A stretch of DNA of 64,000 nucleotides from Phycomyces blakesleeanus NRRL 1555(-) (taxonomy: Eukaryota; Mucoromycota; Mucoromycetes; Mucorales; Phycomycetaceae): assembly GCF_001638985.1 (NCBI RefSeq), contig NW_017265189.1:248001-312000 (forward strand), given 5' to 3'. The translations under genes were made by a program, and so were the position numbers. Shown one piece after another: positions 13,389 to 25,078 of the stretch; position 1 is the first letter of the stretch; each line of letters opens with the position of its first letter. The notes beneath the pieces are model-generated. The model worked only from the letters and a program-made list of their open reading frames with translations. It had not been told where the DNA came from and did not search any database.

Positions 13389-16300
13389 GGATATATTCTT
13401 GAAACTTTCTGTCTCTCTTTTTTTCATATCTTCTAGAGCGCCGTTTGCTGCAGCTCAAGTGTACCATGCATTAAAACAATACGAAGAGGCTTATGCGCAG
13501 TACAAGATCGCAGCCAACGATCCACGTCTTGCAAATGCACGTGTCAGTAAAGCTTCAAAGTTGATGGTTGCTCGCTATGCCTTGAGCTATGTTCCTCTTT
13601 TGAGTTCCGCGGATAGCACCGAAGTAGTATCTCAAGATGTAGAAAAGATGTCCAAGAAAGATGCCTTTCAAATGCTTTACAACCTTGCCACTGAAGACCA
13701 ATTTGAATCATCGTACTTTTGGCTAGGTAAAGAAGAAGAAGAAGAAAGCTAAAATATAGGTAAATAGATAAACAAAAAAAAATATCTAAATCTTTGTTTG
13801 TTTGTTTGTTCGATTGCTTGCTTGCTTAGCGGATTGCTTTTATATGGGAAACGGCGTTGCGATCAATTATCCCCAGGCCCTGATGTGGTACAACCGCTCT
13901 GTCGAAGCAACAAGAGACGCAGAAGCAATGGCAAAGATTGGGTCGATATACGAACAAGGTCTGGGTGGTGTCGAGAAGAACGAGAGACTGGCGATTGATT
14001 ACTACAAACAGAGTGCCGATCAGGGTTCTGCAGAAGGCCAGTACAAGATGGGTTTGGCCAACTGGCGTGGTATGTGTGGTGTGCCGATCAATCTTGGAGA
14101 TGCAGTACTTTGGTTCACCTGGTCTGCTAAGCAAAAGTATCCAGACAGTCACTGGGCACTTGGCCAGATGGCGCTCGAGAACGGGGACCAAGACGTTGCA
14201 ACAGAGTGGTGGCACAAGGCTATTGCGCTTGACCACATTCCTTCTATGCGTTCTCTAGCCAGCCTCTTATTACAAACATCTAACCAAACACAACCACAAA
14301 CACAAGCACAAGCACAAACACAAACACAGTCTCAGACTGGAGTTGTTACACCAAATTCTCATCTTGAGCACGCAATGGAACTATTGGCCAATGCCTTTCG
14401 CCACGGTGACGCAGAATCCTTAGTAGACCTTGGAAAACTTCACCAACGAGGCATCGTTACCCAGGCAGACAGTAACAGTAGCAATAATAGTGGTCACCCG
14501 ACAGTCTTACTTCTTCAGCCTGGGTTCTTGACACCAAAGCAGCAAGAGGAGCAAGAGCTGGCCACGCGGTGTTTTGAAGAAGCCGCAGCAATGGGCCATG
14601 TGGAATCGATGTTTCTTGCTGCCGAGTCTTGGCACGCCCGCCAGCAATACGCAGCTGCTCTTGGATTCTATGAAAAGGCGGCTCACAAAGGCCACATCTC
14701 ATCACGAGCCATGGTAGCCCATTACCGTCTCAAGGGGTTAGGAGGCATAGAAGCCGATCCCAGCTCAGCTTACAAAGTAAGTTATTACATAAAATAAAAT
14801 AACAACTTGGGTTGAATGTTTCACAGCAACCAAAGATCATAACACACACACACACATATATATATATATTAATTTTATTTTATTTTGATACTCCTAGGAT
14901 CTTCTTTATTGTGCTGAAAAAGAAAGTTCTTCGGCGGTGTTTAACTTGATCGGACAATGCAATGAACATGGACTTGGAACCCCCAAAAACTACCAGGAAG
15001 CTCTGGAGTGGTACCTGCGTTCATCCAGAAAGACCAGAGATCCAGAGGCAATGTTCCGTGTTGGTCAGCTTGTGGCCCGACGACAGGCAGCCATCCAAAG
15101 AGACGAAGAAGACCATTTGATTTCTTCATCTCTTCCATCGACAGGCTTAAATCCAGACCTTCAGGCTTTGGAGTGGTATCAGCTTTCGATCGATACGTCT
15201 GACCATGGCCAGAGTCACCTTAGGGCTGGCCTGTATTTTTCTCAAGGAATCAAGGACAAGAAAACCGGCAAGATCCTGTTGGCCCCAGATGCCAATCTGG
15301 CCATCGAGCACTTTAGAAAGGCAGCAAGTCAGTGTATTCCAGAAGCCATGTTTGAACTCGGCCAGTTCTTTTTGCTGACCACTGGAGCAAGACCAAGCCC
15401 AAGAGAAACGACTGTGATGGCTAATGAGGGCGTCAAGTGGCTCGAACGTGCGGCTCAATTGGGGTTGCGGGGGGCTCAACGAGAGCTTGGCAAACTATAC
15501 CATTCAGGGCATACGGTCATGACGTATCCTCAGGTGCAAGAGAATGAGAATGAGGATGAGGAGTTGGAAGCTATTGATGTCGTAAATCGAGAGCCAAATT
15601 TACCGGTGGTTGTGGTTGCGCAAGACTTTGCCAAGGCATTCGATTACTTTTGTAGAGCAGCACAGCAGAAAGATAAGACGGCTAGCCTGTTTCTTGGTAT
15701 CTATCACGAGAATGGTATTTACGTCCAGACCAATACCGAATTAGCAAAGGAATGGTATAGAATTGCAGTTGTACTTGGAAAACAGCAAGAACAAAAGAGC
15801 CGCGGAAGTAGAGAAGATGGAGGAGAGGACGGCTGGTGGCTTGCAGAACTTGCACTTGCCCAGTTGTTACATCAAGAGCCTGTAAATCGACATGAGGCTT
15901 ACCCATTGTTTGAGGCTGCATATTGCCATGCACCCCTACACCAGAAGCGAACGGCACTGATTATGGTGGCGCGTTACCGGTTGCATGGATGGGGCAATGT
16001 GGCCGTAAACCTGGAAGAAGGCGCTTCAATGCTTGTCCGACTTGCAAACGAAGGTGAAGTCAAGGTGTTCCTAGAAGTCGCACAGTGCTATGAGTTTGGG
16101 ATTGGTGTCGAACAGGATTTCCAAAAGGCATTTGAATGGTACCAACGATTGGTGGTTGGTTTGGACAACATGAAGAACGATGACGATGAAGGTGATAGTG
16201 ACCAAGTCAGTGCTTGTTTGGATGAAGAAGATGTTGAAGACCAAGCAGAGGCATCCTTTAGACTGGCTGAATTCTACAAGTCCGGGTTGGTTGTTTCGAC

Positions 16301-16466
16301 TGATTTACAAAAGGCCAATCATTATTATCGAGTGGCGGCCAACAAAGGTAAATAAGACTGATTGATTGATTAATAGCAATAATAATAATTATTATGATGA
16401 TGATGCTAATCTGTCTTCTGTCTAGGGTCTCTGAAGGCGAAAGAATCTTTAAAGCAAAAACTATGA
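9309..16466 (+). CDS. Giant Sel1-repeat protein, 8 exons, predicted N-myristoylated
   Basis: Exons by splice consensus: 9309-10957, 11072-11267, 11358-12356, 12545-13137, 13437-13726, 13830-14776, 14898-16347, 16426-16466. They sum to 6,165 bases, 2,054 residues plus stop, with every junction in frame. Residues 1 to about 330 are Ser/Thr/Asn/Pro-rich and disordered. The start MGSNTSKP fits the N-myristoyltransferase motif (Gly2, Ser6, Lys7), suggesting membrane attachment. The rest is more than two dozen Sel1-like repeats, helical pairs recognisable by motifs such as LGLMYETGQGVEKN and AYYMGN. They are interrupted by poly-Ser/Pro, poly-Gly and Gln-rich inserts. Sel1 proteins are scaffolds; in fungi Skt5/Chs4 uses them at the membrane to place chitin synthase. 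This protein is far larger than Skt5 and I do not claim orthology. A CT-rich leader precedes it. Confidence 0.88.
11268..11357 (+). other. GC-AG intron in the Sel1-repeat gene
   Basis: The second intron begins AAG|GCAAGC and ends TTTTTAG. Using this GC donor joins CAAAAG to GATAATCCA and restores a seamless Sel1 repeat (TQK-DNPRALLKLG), and the whole gene then closes in frame. Opening the exon further reads into AT-repeat. GC-AG introns are a known minor class with otherwise strong donors. Confidence 0.75.
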
Positions 16467-18796
16467 ACGAAACCAATAACCCCTCCCTTTACAATCCTAC
16501 CATTCTATTATCACTATTATTACTATATATCCATATGCTTATTTTATGCTTTTCTTTTTCTTTTTCTTTATCATTATCACTATTATTAGTAATCTTTATT
16601 GTACCTCTATGTATATTTATACCCCTCCTATATATTTTACCCCACTCCACTCATATAAGTATGCTTGGTGTGAATTTGCTTGTATATATACTTTATCTAC
16701 CTCTTTTCTTATTCATATCTTACCAAAAAAAATACTCCTTTCACTTGTATTCTCTTTATTACTATCATTTATACTCTTATACAAAATATCAAATTTCATT
16801 AGTGTATTATACTTATTTACCTTGCTTTATTACAACAAGCCAACACATTATATCTATTTAAAAAGACATTTATGAAGCTGGCGTTCTTATTTTTTTCTAC
16901 TATTTATATAATTCAATAAAATATTCAAGTTGATTAAAAAACAGAGGATTATTATATCTTTGAGGCGATAGTCCTTACAATCAATTATTATTATTATTTG
17001 GTGTAGCGAGTAAGATTGGAGTGCATGAGCCCTGCATTAATTCATTGATCTTCAGCACACATTCTTGTTCTCCTCCCCTCCCTTTATATATATATATATA
17101 TATCTCAATAGCAACAACAAGAAGAACAAGACATTATAAGATTCAAACCCGAGTGAGCAAGCTTTGTTTCCGAAAAGATATAGTATTAATGGCATGATAT
17201 GATATTATTATTATAATTTGTCTTGTGAGCAACTGTTCCAAGAAGTATTAGAGGATAATAAGAAGGGAGGCGGAGAGCTAAGATGAGACGAGATGCTATG
17301 AGAGGAAAGAAAATCTAAAGCCAAAGCCAAAGCCAAATCAAAATCAAAATCAAAATGAATAACTTTAAAGATATCAAATATGGACACTACTTTTGAATGA
17401 CAAGTTCTCGGGTTTGAGAATATAGGTTTCAGCAAGACATTTCTGCGCAATCTTATATCAATCTGCGGCACTAAAAATTATGGTAATTGTAATAAAGATG
17501 ATAAACTTGAACATCTCTCATCCCCCCCCCCCCTTCTTCTAGTATTATTATTATTATTTCTTTTGTAAATACCCAAACTTACTCACGCCATGGTTTTGCT
17601 ACATATATATATATATATCAGTGCTTATTGATTATGCATTTTTACGGTGAGATTCTTTTTCTGTTATTTTGTTTCTTTATTGATATTTACTGAATTGACT
17701 AGAATGGACAATCTACATACATAGATATATATATGACTATTCTAATTATAAGAAAAGAAAGGGGAAAATAAATGCAGTCTTCTTTGCGCACATATTAAGT
17801 TTTTCTTTATTACAAAATTTATTATAACTTTATGTATGGCGAATTTCTCATGTTTAATGCCTAATGTCTCATGCTCTGAATAAATACCTTTTTGCTCAAA
17901 TATATATATATTGATTTATTTATTTATTTGAGGAATGGTGGATAGTAATCAAGATACAAGTTGTTAATAAAAATAAAATAAAACATGAGTTTTATCACGT
18001 GAATCTATAGAGTGGCAGCACAGACCATGACTGCCAAAAAAGACTGTAGATATTTTATTTTATTTTATTTTATTTTATTTCGACAAATTTGTACAGCTTT
18101 TAATTAAAGAAAAATAAACAGACAGGCACACCTTTTTATTATTATTATTATTATTATTATTGGTATTATTTTCAAGTACCTGTACCTGTTACCTGTACCA
18201 AATTCAAAATAACGTATGCCAAATGTCAGTCATAATTATAGTCACAGTACCTGCATCTCTCTCTTCTTCTCCTTCTCCTTCTTCTTTTGTTATAAAATAC
18301 ATTGAATTCAATTGTGTATTGTATATTGTGTATCAAAGCTTTAATATAGATATATTTTTTAAAATAAATATATATATAAAAGTGCACACACACACACACA
18401 CGTCAATGGTCAAAAAAGAAATTATTTAAATGTAACTCTGTGTGTGTGTATTTGCGCGCGCGCGTGTGTGTGTGCGTGTAAGGTGTTCTGGAAAATAAAA
18501 TAAATATCTTGGTTACAAGACATCCACATTAGGAAAGCCATGTAGCATTCCATTTTTGTAAAAAAGAAAAAAAAAGCGTACCTTTAAACAGGATGTCATG
18601 ATTACAGGTTACTTTTGTAAGATGAATATAATATAAAATAATATAAATAAAAATAAAAATCATTTTATATTATTTTACATAATTTGATTTTTCTTTCTTT
18701 CTTTGCTCTCTATGTTGGCGGACATATCCTGGGGCCAGTTGTACAAACAGAATAAGTACTAGTCGGAAAGAGGACACCGAGGAGATCTTTTTTAAA

Positions 18797-18811
18797 GGTA
18801 ACCTAGCAACC
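18797..18811. promoter_or_regulatory. X-box-like (RFX family) palindrome
   Basis: GGTAACCTAGCAACC is a near-perfect inverted repeat fitting the spacing of RFX-type X-boxes (two GTNRCC/GGYNAC half sites with a one-base centre). The ten bases ACCTAGCAAC recur exactly at 23311-23320. Binding is inference from the motif. Confidence 0.4.
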
Positions 18812-19692
18812 AAAAAAAAAACATCATTTTCGTACTTCTTTTTTGTTGTTGTTGTTGAAAGAATTGAAAGAATAAATGTAGGAAAATAAAATGAGAAAAT
18901 AGGATAGAATGAAATCAATCATTAAAACGGCCCGTGTATTCCGTCAATAGGTTATCTGTATGTATTTGTGTATAAAAATACATATTTTGCTCATATATAG
19001 ATATATATCCGATTCTTTATTTACCTATTTATTTTTATATATCTATCCATGTACAAAGAAGAGGTTGAAAACTAAAAGTGTTTATATATGTATTTGTGTG
19101 TAAGTATCTATGGTTGTTGTTGCTGGCGTTTTTGCTATGTTTTTTTTTTGTATATTATATGTGTGAGAGAGAAAGTGGGAGTTTTTAAATTATAATCTGT
19201 TTTTAGCACATGAATTGAGAGCTAGTGATTGTACGCGCACACGTAAATGCAAACCTAAATATCTAATTATATAATAAAGAGGTGTATAAATTGATATAAA
19301 ATGAGATGATATAATATGTATATAATTTATTCTTGACCCAGACCTTATATGTGTATATATCTACAATGTGTACAATATATTTTTTATAATATAATAATAA
19401 GCTCTCCAATTGTGTATTATTTTGGATTACAGTAACAAGAGTTGATAGTTTACACCAAAACCAAAATCCTAAAAAAAAATCTATGCAAAAAGAAATAAAT
19501 AAATAAACAAAGCATAATGGGTTTGTAAATAGAAATAAAAGAAAAAGAAAAAAAAGTCATAACCAGGATTTATCTCTACCTTATTTGTCTATATATATAT
19601 ATATATATTGAGTGATTTACATTTAAGGGGAGGAGATCATAGTAATAATAAAGTAACAAATTAGGTGGAATGGATATAAAGGTCATAATAAT

Positions 19693-19725
19693 GGTTACCA
19701 TGGCTACAACGGTTGCCATGGCTGC
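19693..19725. promoter_or_regulatory. Two adjacent X-box-like palindromes
   Basis: GGTTACCATGGCTAC (19693) and GGTTGCCATGGCTGC (19711) lie 18 bases apart and each follows the X-box pattern GTNNCCATGG with a weaker right half. They are about 570 bases upstream of the WWE-like gene. The doubled site strengthens the case for a real element, but function is inferred. Confidence 0.4.
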
Positions 19726-20287
19726 AATGACCTCAATTGCTGAGGGCGGTGGCAGTGGCAGAGAAAGCTAAAGAAGATAGAGAAGATAAAGAAGGTATAT
19801 AGATAGAAGCAAGAAATAATAATAGTAAAAAGGGAACCCAGACTATTGAAAGTACAAACCTTATATATATATATATATTATATAATATATATAATATTGG
19901 GGGAGAGGGGGAAAGGAAAGGGTGTTTTTTTTCCTACTACTGCTACTACTACTGCTACTACTACTGCTGCTACTACTGCTGCTACTACTAATAATCAATT
20001 TAAGGCACCGATATCCATCAAACTAAAAAAAAAAAAAAAAAAAAAGTATAAAGGAAGCCATTAATTCAGTTCAACCGAGGTCAAACTCTCTTGACCTTCT
20101 CTTTCTAAATATCTTTTCTTGTTCTCTTTGGATATCATACACTTACATACATAATACTCTCTTGATCTCATTCTTGATCTCATTCTTGATCTAATCATCA
20201 CTGTCACTGTCACTGTCACTGTTGCTTCTACTTTGTTCTTCTTCATTTTATTTTAATATTATACATATATAAACTCATCTACGTACA

Positions 20288-21442
20288 ATGTCAATTCTCG
20301 GCAAACTTGGATTGGGAAAGAAAAAGAGTACCAAAAAACAACAACAACAGCAACAACAACAACAGAGACGTTCTACATCCAATCCTCACTCTCACTCACC
20401 TACGTCATCGCTGGCATCGATCTCAACCTCATCTTCATCCTCGTTCTTACCAACCCCACAAGAGACCTCACCCGTCGAAATCCGGGCAATATTCCGAACT
20501 CTTGAATTAGCCTGGTACTATCGCACACCGGCCTTACCGGGCCAGTCAGACGACAGTAACCATAGCAACTGGGCACGTTTTGACCAGTCCAATGAAGACC
20601 GAATCGAAGCAGCCTACGGAACCAATCCGTCCTGTGTTCTTTCTTCCACTGCAGTCGGACCATGTACGATTTTCTTTTCAGAGCCCTTGCCCAAACCGCC
20701 CAAAAGAAGACCGTCGACCCTCATACACTCGTTCTCGGAGCGTCAAAAGGCCCACTTTTCTTCGATGCCTTCATTGAATATCCAAGCCCTGTCCCAAAAG
20801 AAAGAACCGACAGATATTATGGCCGCAGCAGCAGCAGTTGGATCGGTTTTGGTTCTCGACAAGGACGTTCGGCGTTCTGTTGCACCAGTCTGGTGGTTTG
20901 AACATGATAGTCTGGAAGACGGTTCAAAGGGCATGTACCGATTCGATCATAGAAATCAGGCGCGCCTCGAGGCACTGTCGGATGATCGGACCCGGCTGGT
21001 CCTAACGGATACTGTGATTCCTCGACCTTTTACTGTTGTGCTGGAAAACAGCAGTGGCAAATCAAGAGATTCGCCAGAAGAAGTCCGGGGATATCTCTAT
21101 CAAGAACCGGCCGCATTCTATACACAGGATATGTTTTTACCTGGTGTTGACTATCCTTTCCATGAACAGAAGATGATGATTCACAAGCCAAATTCGTACG
21201 ATGATTATAATAGTAACAGCATAAACAATCCTAATAGTTTCATTAGAAGTAGTAAAAGCACTAAAAGTAGTAGTGGTAGCGGTAGCGGTAATGGAAATAG
21301 CAATGATCTTGACATTGAAATTATTAGCAATAATAATGATATGGATCATCATAATGTTCTTGTTACTGCTCCTACAGCCACACCTATTGTTGCTGAAGGG
21401 GGGATTTGGGGAGAAGGTCTTGTACGAAGATTTACATTATAA
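20288..21442 (+). CDS. WWE-like domain protein (DDHD-lipase N-terminal-like), no catalytic domain
   Basis: A single-exon gene of 384 residues. The first 65 residues are basic, Gln-rich (a nine-Gln run) and Ser-rich. Residues about 66-135 contain LAWYYRTPALPG followed by WARFDQSNEDRIEAAYG, and about 195-255 contain PVWWFEHDSLED then RFDHRNQARLEAL and PRPFTVVLE. These two blocks resemble the WWE-like modules at the N-terminus of intracellular DDHD phospholipases. The C-terminal 90 residues are Asn/Ser/Gly-rich. No GxSxG lipase motif or DDHD block follows, and downstream sequence is homopolymeric, so the protein seems to end here. It may be an adaptor binding the same ligand, or a truncated lipase gene. 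Function unproven. Confidence 0.6.
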   Translation: MSILGKLGLGKKKSTKKQQQQQQQQQRRSTSNPHSHSPTSSLASISTSSSSSFLPTPQETSPVEIRAIFRTLELAWYYRTPALPGQSDDSNHSNWARFDQSNEDRIEAAYGTNPSCVLSSTAVGPCTIFFSEPLPKPPKRRPSTLIHSFSERQKAHFSSMPSLNIQALSQKKEPTDIMAAAAAVGSVLVLDKDVRRSVAPVWWFEHDSLEDGSKGMYRFDHRNQARLEALSDDRTRLVLTDTVIPRPFTVVLENSSGKSRDSPEEVRGYLYQEPAAFYTQDMFLPGVDYPFHEQKMMIHKPNSYDDYNSNSINNPNSFIRSSKSTKSSSGSGSGNGNSNDLDIEIISNNNDMDHHNVLVTAPTATPIVAEGGIWGEGLVRRFTL

Positions 21443-21950
21443 AAAGAAGAAGAAGGAGACTTTTTTTTTTTAAAAAAAAAAAACACCCCCCCCCCCTTCC
21501 TTCCTTCCCTTTGAATTTTTATTTTTTATTTTACTATTAACACAATGTATATTTATTTATTATTCGAATATGTTTTCTTATTTAAATTTTCAAATCTTCA
21601 ACCTCATTTCTTTCTTTCTTTCTTTTCATTATTATTATTTTATATCCATAATCTCATTAACATATACACACAGGTATTCTGTTGTTGTTTACAAATTCAT
21701 TACACTACACTACATTGCATTGCATTACATTGCCTTACATTACATTAAATTATATTATATATTTTTTTGCCTCACTGTATATATATACACAATACCATAT
21801 CTTTTTTTAAAAAAATAATAAAAAATTCAACATATTTTATATACGCAAAATCTTGAACTTTAAAAAATAAAAATAATAAAATAGATTGAGATTGAGATTC
21901 TTTAAATTTAAATTTATATATATATATATATATATTGAATTTTCAAAATG

Positions 21951-21965
21951 GGTAACTATGGTAAC
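21951..21965. promoter_or_regulatory. X-box-like (RFX family) site
   Basis: GGTAACTATGGTAAC fits the X-box consensus GTHNYYATRRNAAC at every position. It lies about 500 bases past the stop of the WWE-like gene, in non-coding DNA. A match to a degenerate motif is not proof of binding. Confidence 0.42.
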
Positions 21966-23307
21966 AGAAAATAAATAAAATAAGAATCAATAGATAGATG
22001 CATGAGAGAAAAAGAAAGATAAGAACAAGTTATTTTTATACTCTTGTTCCCTGCGCCACTACTACTATTATTATTATAAGAACAACAACAACAACATAAT
22101 TTGAAAGTATGGGTGCGTATATATATATATATATTTGAAGTAGGGATAGTTACACCCGACTAGTGGAACTGCGTATATATAATATAAAAACACATGCTAA
22201 AGAATTGACATTTTATCCCCAACACCAGTAACACCAGTGACAATAATGATAATACTATTTAAAGCAAAGAAAGCTGGTTTTGCACACCATCGAATTACCC
22301 TTTTGTGTTTAATAAAACCATTGACATTGACATTGACACTGACACTGACATAAGAATTGGGATTCATAATAATTATAACTATAGTAATGGTAAAGAAAAG
22401 GTATTGGTGGTGGTAGTGGTAGTGGTAGTGGTAGTGGTAAAGAACGGGTTAATTGGTGAAACATGTTCTGGTTGATTCTTATTCTTATTCTTATTTTTAT
22501 TTGTTTGGTAAGATGGATAGGGTAACATTGTCAATTGAGTCAGGTCCTTTGCACACACGCACATATATATCCATATACATAAAATACACATGTAAATTGA
22601 TATAAAGATTGATAAAGAAATATATTCCTGTCTGTATTTCCTAGACTTTTGATGCATGTATGAGATAAGATATATATATGTATATAGTCTTTATTTATTC
22701 TGTCAATAATCTTGTGGTACAATTCACAGATCTGTTTATTACAAAGTAAATAAAAAAAAACAAAGAGACAGATCTGATCTGTGTAAAACAAGATTCAAGC
22801 GACTCCTTTATATGTATAAATTATTCAATTTTTCATTTAATTCATTATTATTAATTGGTAAATTAGGTGGATCAATTAAGAGAATAAACCATCTATTTAA
22901 TGATAGTATTAATTAATTAATTAATTAAATAATTAAATATCATCACATAATAATTGAAAAAAGTTCATTCAATGCACGTTGAACTTGCTGCATATATCTA
23001 GTCAATGTTTGAACAGACGACAATTGATTTTGATTATCTAAACTTTTCCTCTTGACATTCTCCTCCTTTTTTTACTCTCTCATTATCATTATGATCCTTT
23101 TTATGACATCGCTTTAAGGTAGTTGTGGTCAAATAGATGATAAACTTTGCTCTTGTACTAGTGAGACAGCTATGAGTATAACCAGATCATAGGAGTTTAT
23201 GTCCTGTGAATTAATGGAATTAGTATGAATCTGTATTTCTTTTTACTTTGAAAGCTAGCTGTGGTTTGACCAGAAATGGGTTTTAGAGGTAAGTTATCAA
23301 CATATCC

Positions 23308-23320
23308 GTTACCTAGCAAC
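23308..23320. promoter_or_regulatory. X-box-like (RFX family) site
   Basis: GTTACCTAGCAAC fits RYYNYY-N-RRNRAC exactly and shares ten consecutive bases with the site at 18797. It lies in the gap between two convergent genes. Confidence 0.4.
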
Positions 23321-24395
23321 TTCTTTTTTTTTTCTTCTTCTTTCATTGTAGTATATATATATTCTAAAGTTGCGATTGTTTTTGTTTTTATTTTTAGAAT
23401 GTGCGATATTGTTTCTCTAAAATATTTAACCGTAACAAAAACTCTCCTGCTTTTTGTGCAAAATCACAATTCACACATGACACTACTTTTCTTTTTCTTT
23501 TTTATATGTATAAATTTGGAAGACACCAATAACAAACAATCCACAGATAAAAGATAATTGGATTATTAATGATGATGATGTTGTTGGGGTTATAGAAATC
23601 TAATATACTTTACCATCTTTGATCTACAGACGATCCATCAAAAAAAAAACAAGAAAGAACAGCAATAGAGACACCGTAGAAAATGATATAGAATTGACTG
23701 TTTGCTCATCATTTTAACGTGCTTATTAGATTTCAAATAAAATAATAATAATTTTTCTTTTATGTATATAAATAAAAAGTCATATTATAAAATAATAATA
23801 AGTTAAAAATAGAATAAAATAGAATAAAAAAAAAAAAAAACCTCTTTGAAGGAGGGGGGGATCCTAGAGCTGGAAATTTGTTGCGCATCTGTTGCTTATG
23901 TGCGTTGTGTGTAGTGTAAAGTGAATGGGTTATTGGTGTTTTATAAGCAATAATATTTATAAGCTTTTTCTATCTTGTTCTTTTTTTTATATATATATAT
24001 TATATTTTTATTTATTTATTTATATAGGAATTTTTTGTTGTTGTTCTGTACAGAGGACAAATCCAACTCACCTACTCTATAAACATCTTTTGATTTCTTT
24101 AAATAGAGTGTGAAAATGTGTGTGTGTGTGTGTGATAGAGGAGGAGGTGGAGGAGGAGGGGGGCGTGGGAGAGAAATGAGAGGAGAGATAGAGAGAATGT
24201 ATAAAGTGTAAAGTATAGTATAGTATAGTGTGTAAAATGTAAAGTGAGAGAGGTAAGATAAAAGATAAAGATAAATAGATAATAAGTAAATGATGGGAAT
24301 GGTGTGGTAAGATTTGTTTTTTTTTTTTTTTTTTTTTTTTTGCTTTTTTGGGGGGAGGGGGGCTCATATATTGTTATTAGTTGTTTGGACTTGAC

Positions 24396-25040
24396 TTATG
24401 CACTCAACAGGACCGGACTGGATGGAGAGGATGTCGGACCAGCCGACTGTGAGGAAGTATCGATGAGTGGGAAATGAAGCCGGTGGAATTGATTGGTTGG
24501 ACCAGAACACATGGTTAATATTGACTGGCAGTCTGTGGTGGCTGTTGTGGTAGCTGTTGCTGTAACTGTTGATGTAGCGGTTGTCTGTTCTGACTTGACA
24601 TCGACCATCATCAGTCTGGGTTTCTTGGAATCTGGCTGGAGAATATCGGACTGGACCAGAATGGCCAGCACTTGACCATCATCCTTGTCCTTTTCACTCT
24701 CATATTCACTTTCATACTCTGTCTCTGGCCGTTTCTTTGGTAAGATAGACTGATCATCGTATTCTTCTTGCTGGACTTGCTGGGCTTGAGTCCAGGCAGC
24801 CATTCGGTTCTGTTCTTCGGTGATTAAGCGGACAAGAGAAGACAGGTCATCTTCCAACAGACCGGCTTCTAGAGGTGTGATTGATTCCGGAAGATCAAAG
24901 GAGTCTGATAGGATTGGTGAGTCGATTTGGGGCTCGAGATGGCCAGAGTAAGAATAGGACGATGGATTTGTTGTATTTAGGGTTGGTTCTGATTTTGATT
25001 CTGGTTCTGGTTCTGGCTCTGGTGTTGATGTTGTTAAGAG

Positions 25041-25078
<38 letters not shown>

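Larger units (their letters stand above)
16467..20287. other. Long AT-rich non-coding region
   Basis: About 3.8 kb with no convincing coding sequence. It holds (AT)n, (TTA)n at 18137-18160, TTTTA repeats near 18050, a CA run at 18385-18400, a GT/GC alternating tract near 18440-18475, a C run at 17523-17532 and a CTA/CTG triplet tract at 19937-19990. Two X-box-like motif sites lie inside (annotated apart). The last 200 bases are pyrimidine-rich with TGTCAC repeats and probably form the promoter/leader of the next gene. Confidence 0.6.
21443..24395. other. AT-rich intergenic region between convergent genes
   Basis: No coding sequence supported. Contents: a C-run and CTTC repeat right after the stop at 21442, TTACA/TTGCA repeats at 21701-21750, several (AT)n tracts, a GGTAGT tract at 22404-22440, TTAA repeats near 22910, and a long T run at 24317-24341. 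Two X-box-like sites are annotated apart. The two flanking genes converge on this region, so it holds both 3' ends. Confidence 0.55.

Noticed and set aside
22909..22935. TTAA/ATTA repeats as a possible CRISPR-like or integration hot spot
   Set aside because: No spacer structure, and simple AT repetition explains it; CRISPR arrays are not expected in a fungal chromosome.
24122..24133. Alternating GT tract as a possible regulatory Z-DNA element
   Set aside because: Such dinucleotide tracts occur throughout the window without relation to genes.
24077..24367. Open frame rich in Lys and Ser/His/Leu on the minus strand
   Set aside because: It is made of a T run and GT/AG-biased simple repeats; no protein-like pattern.
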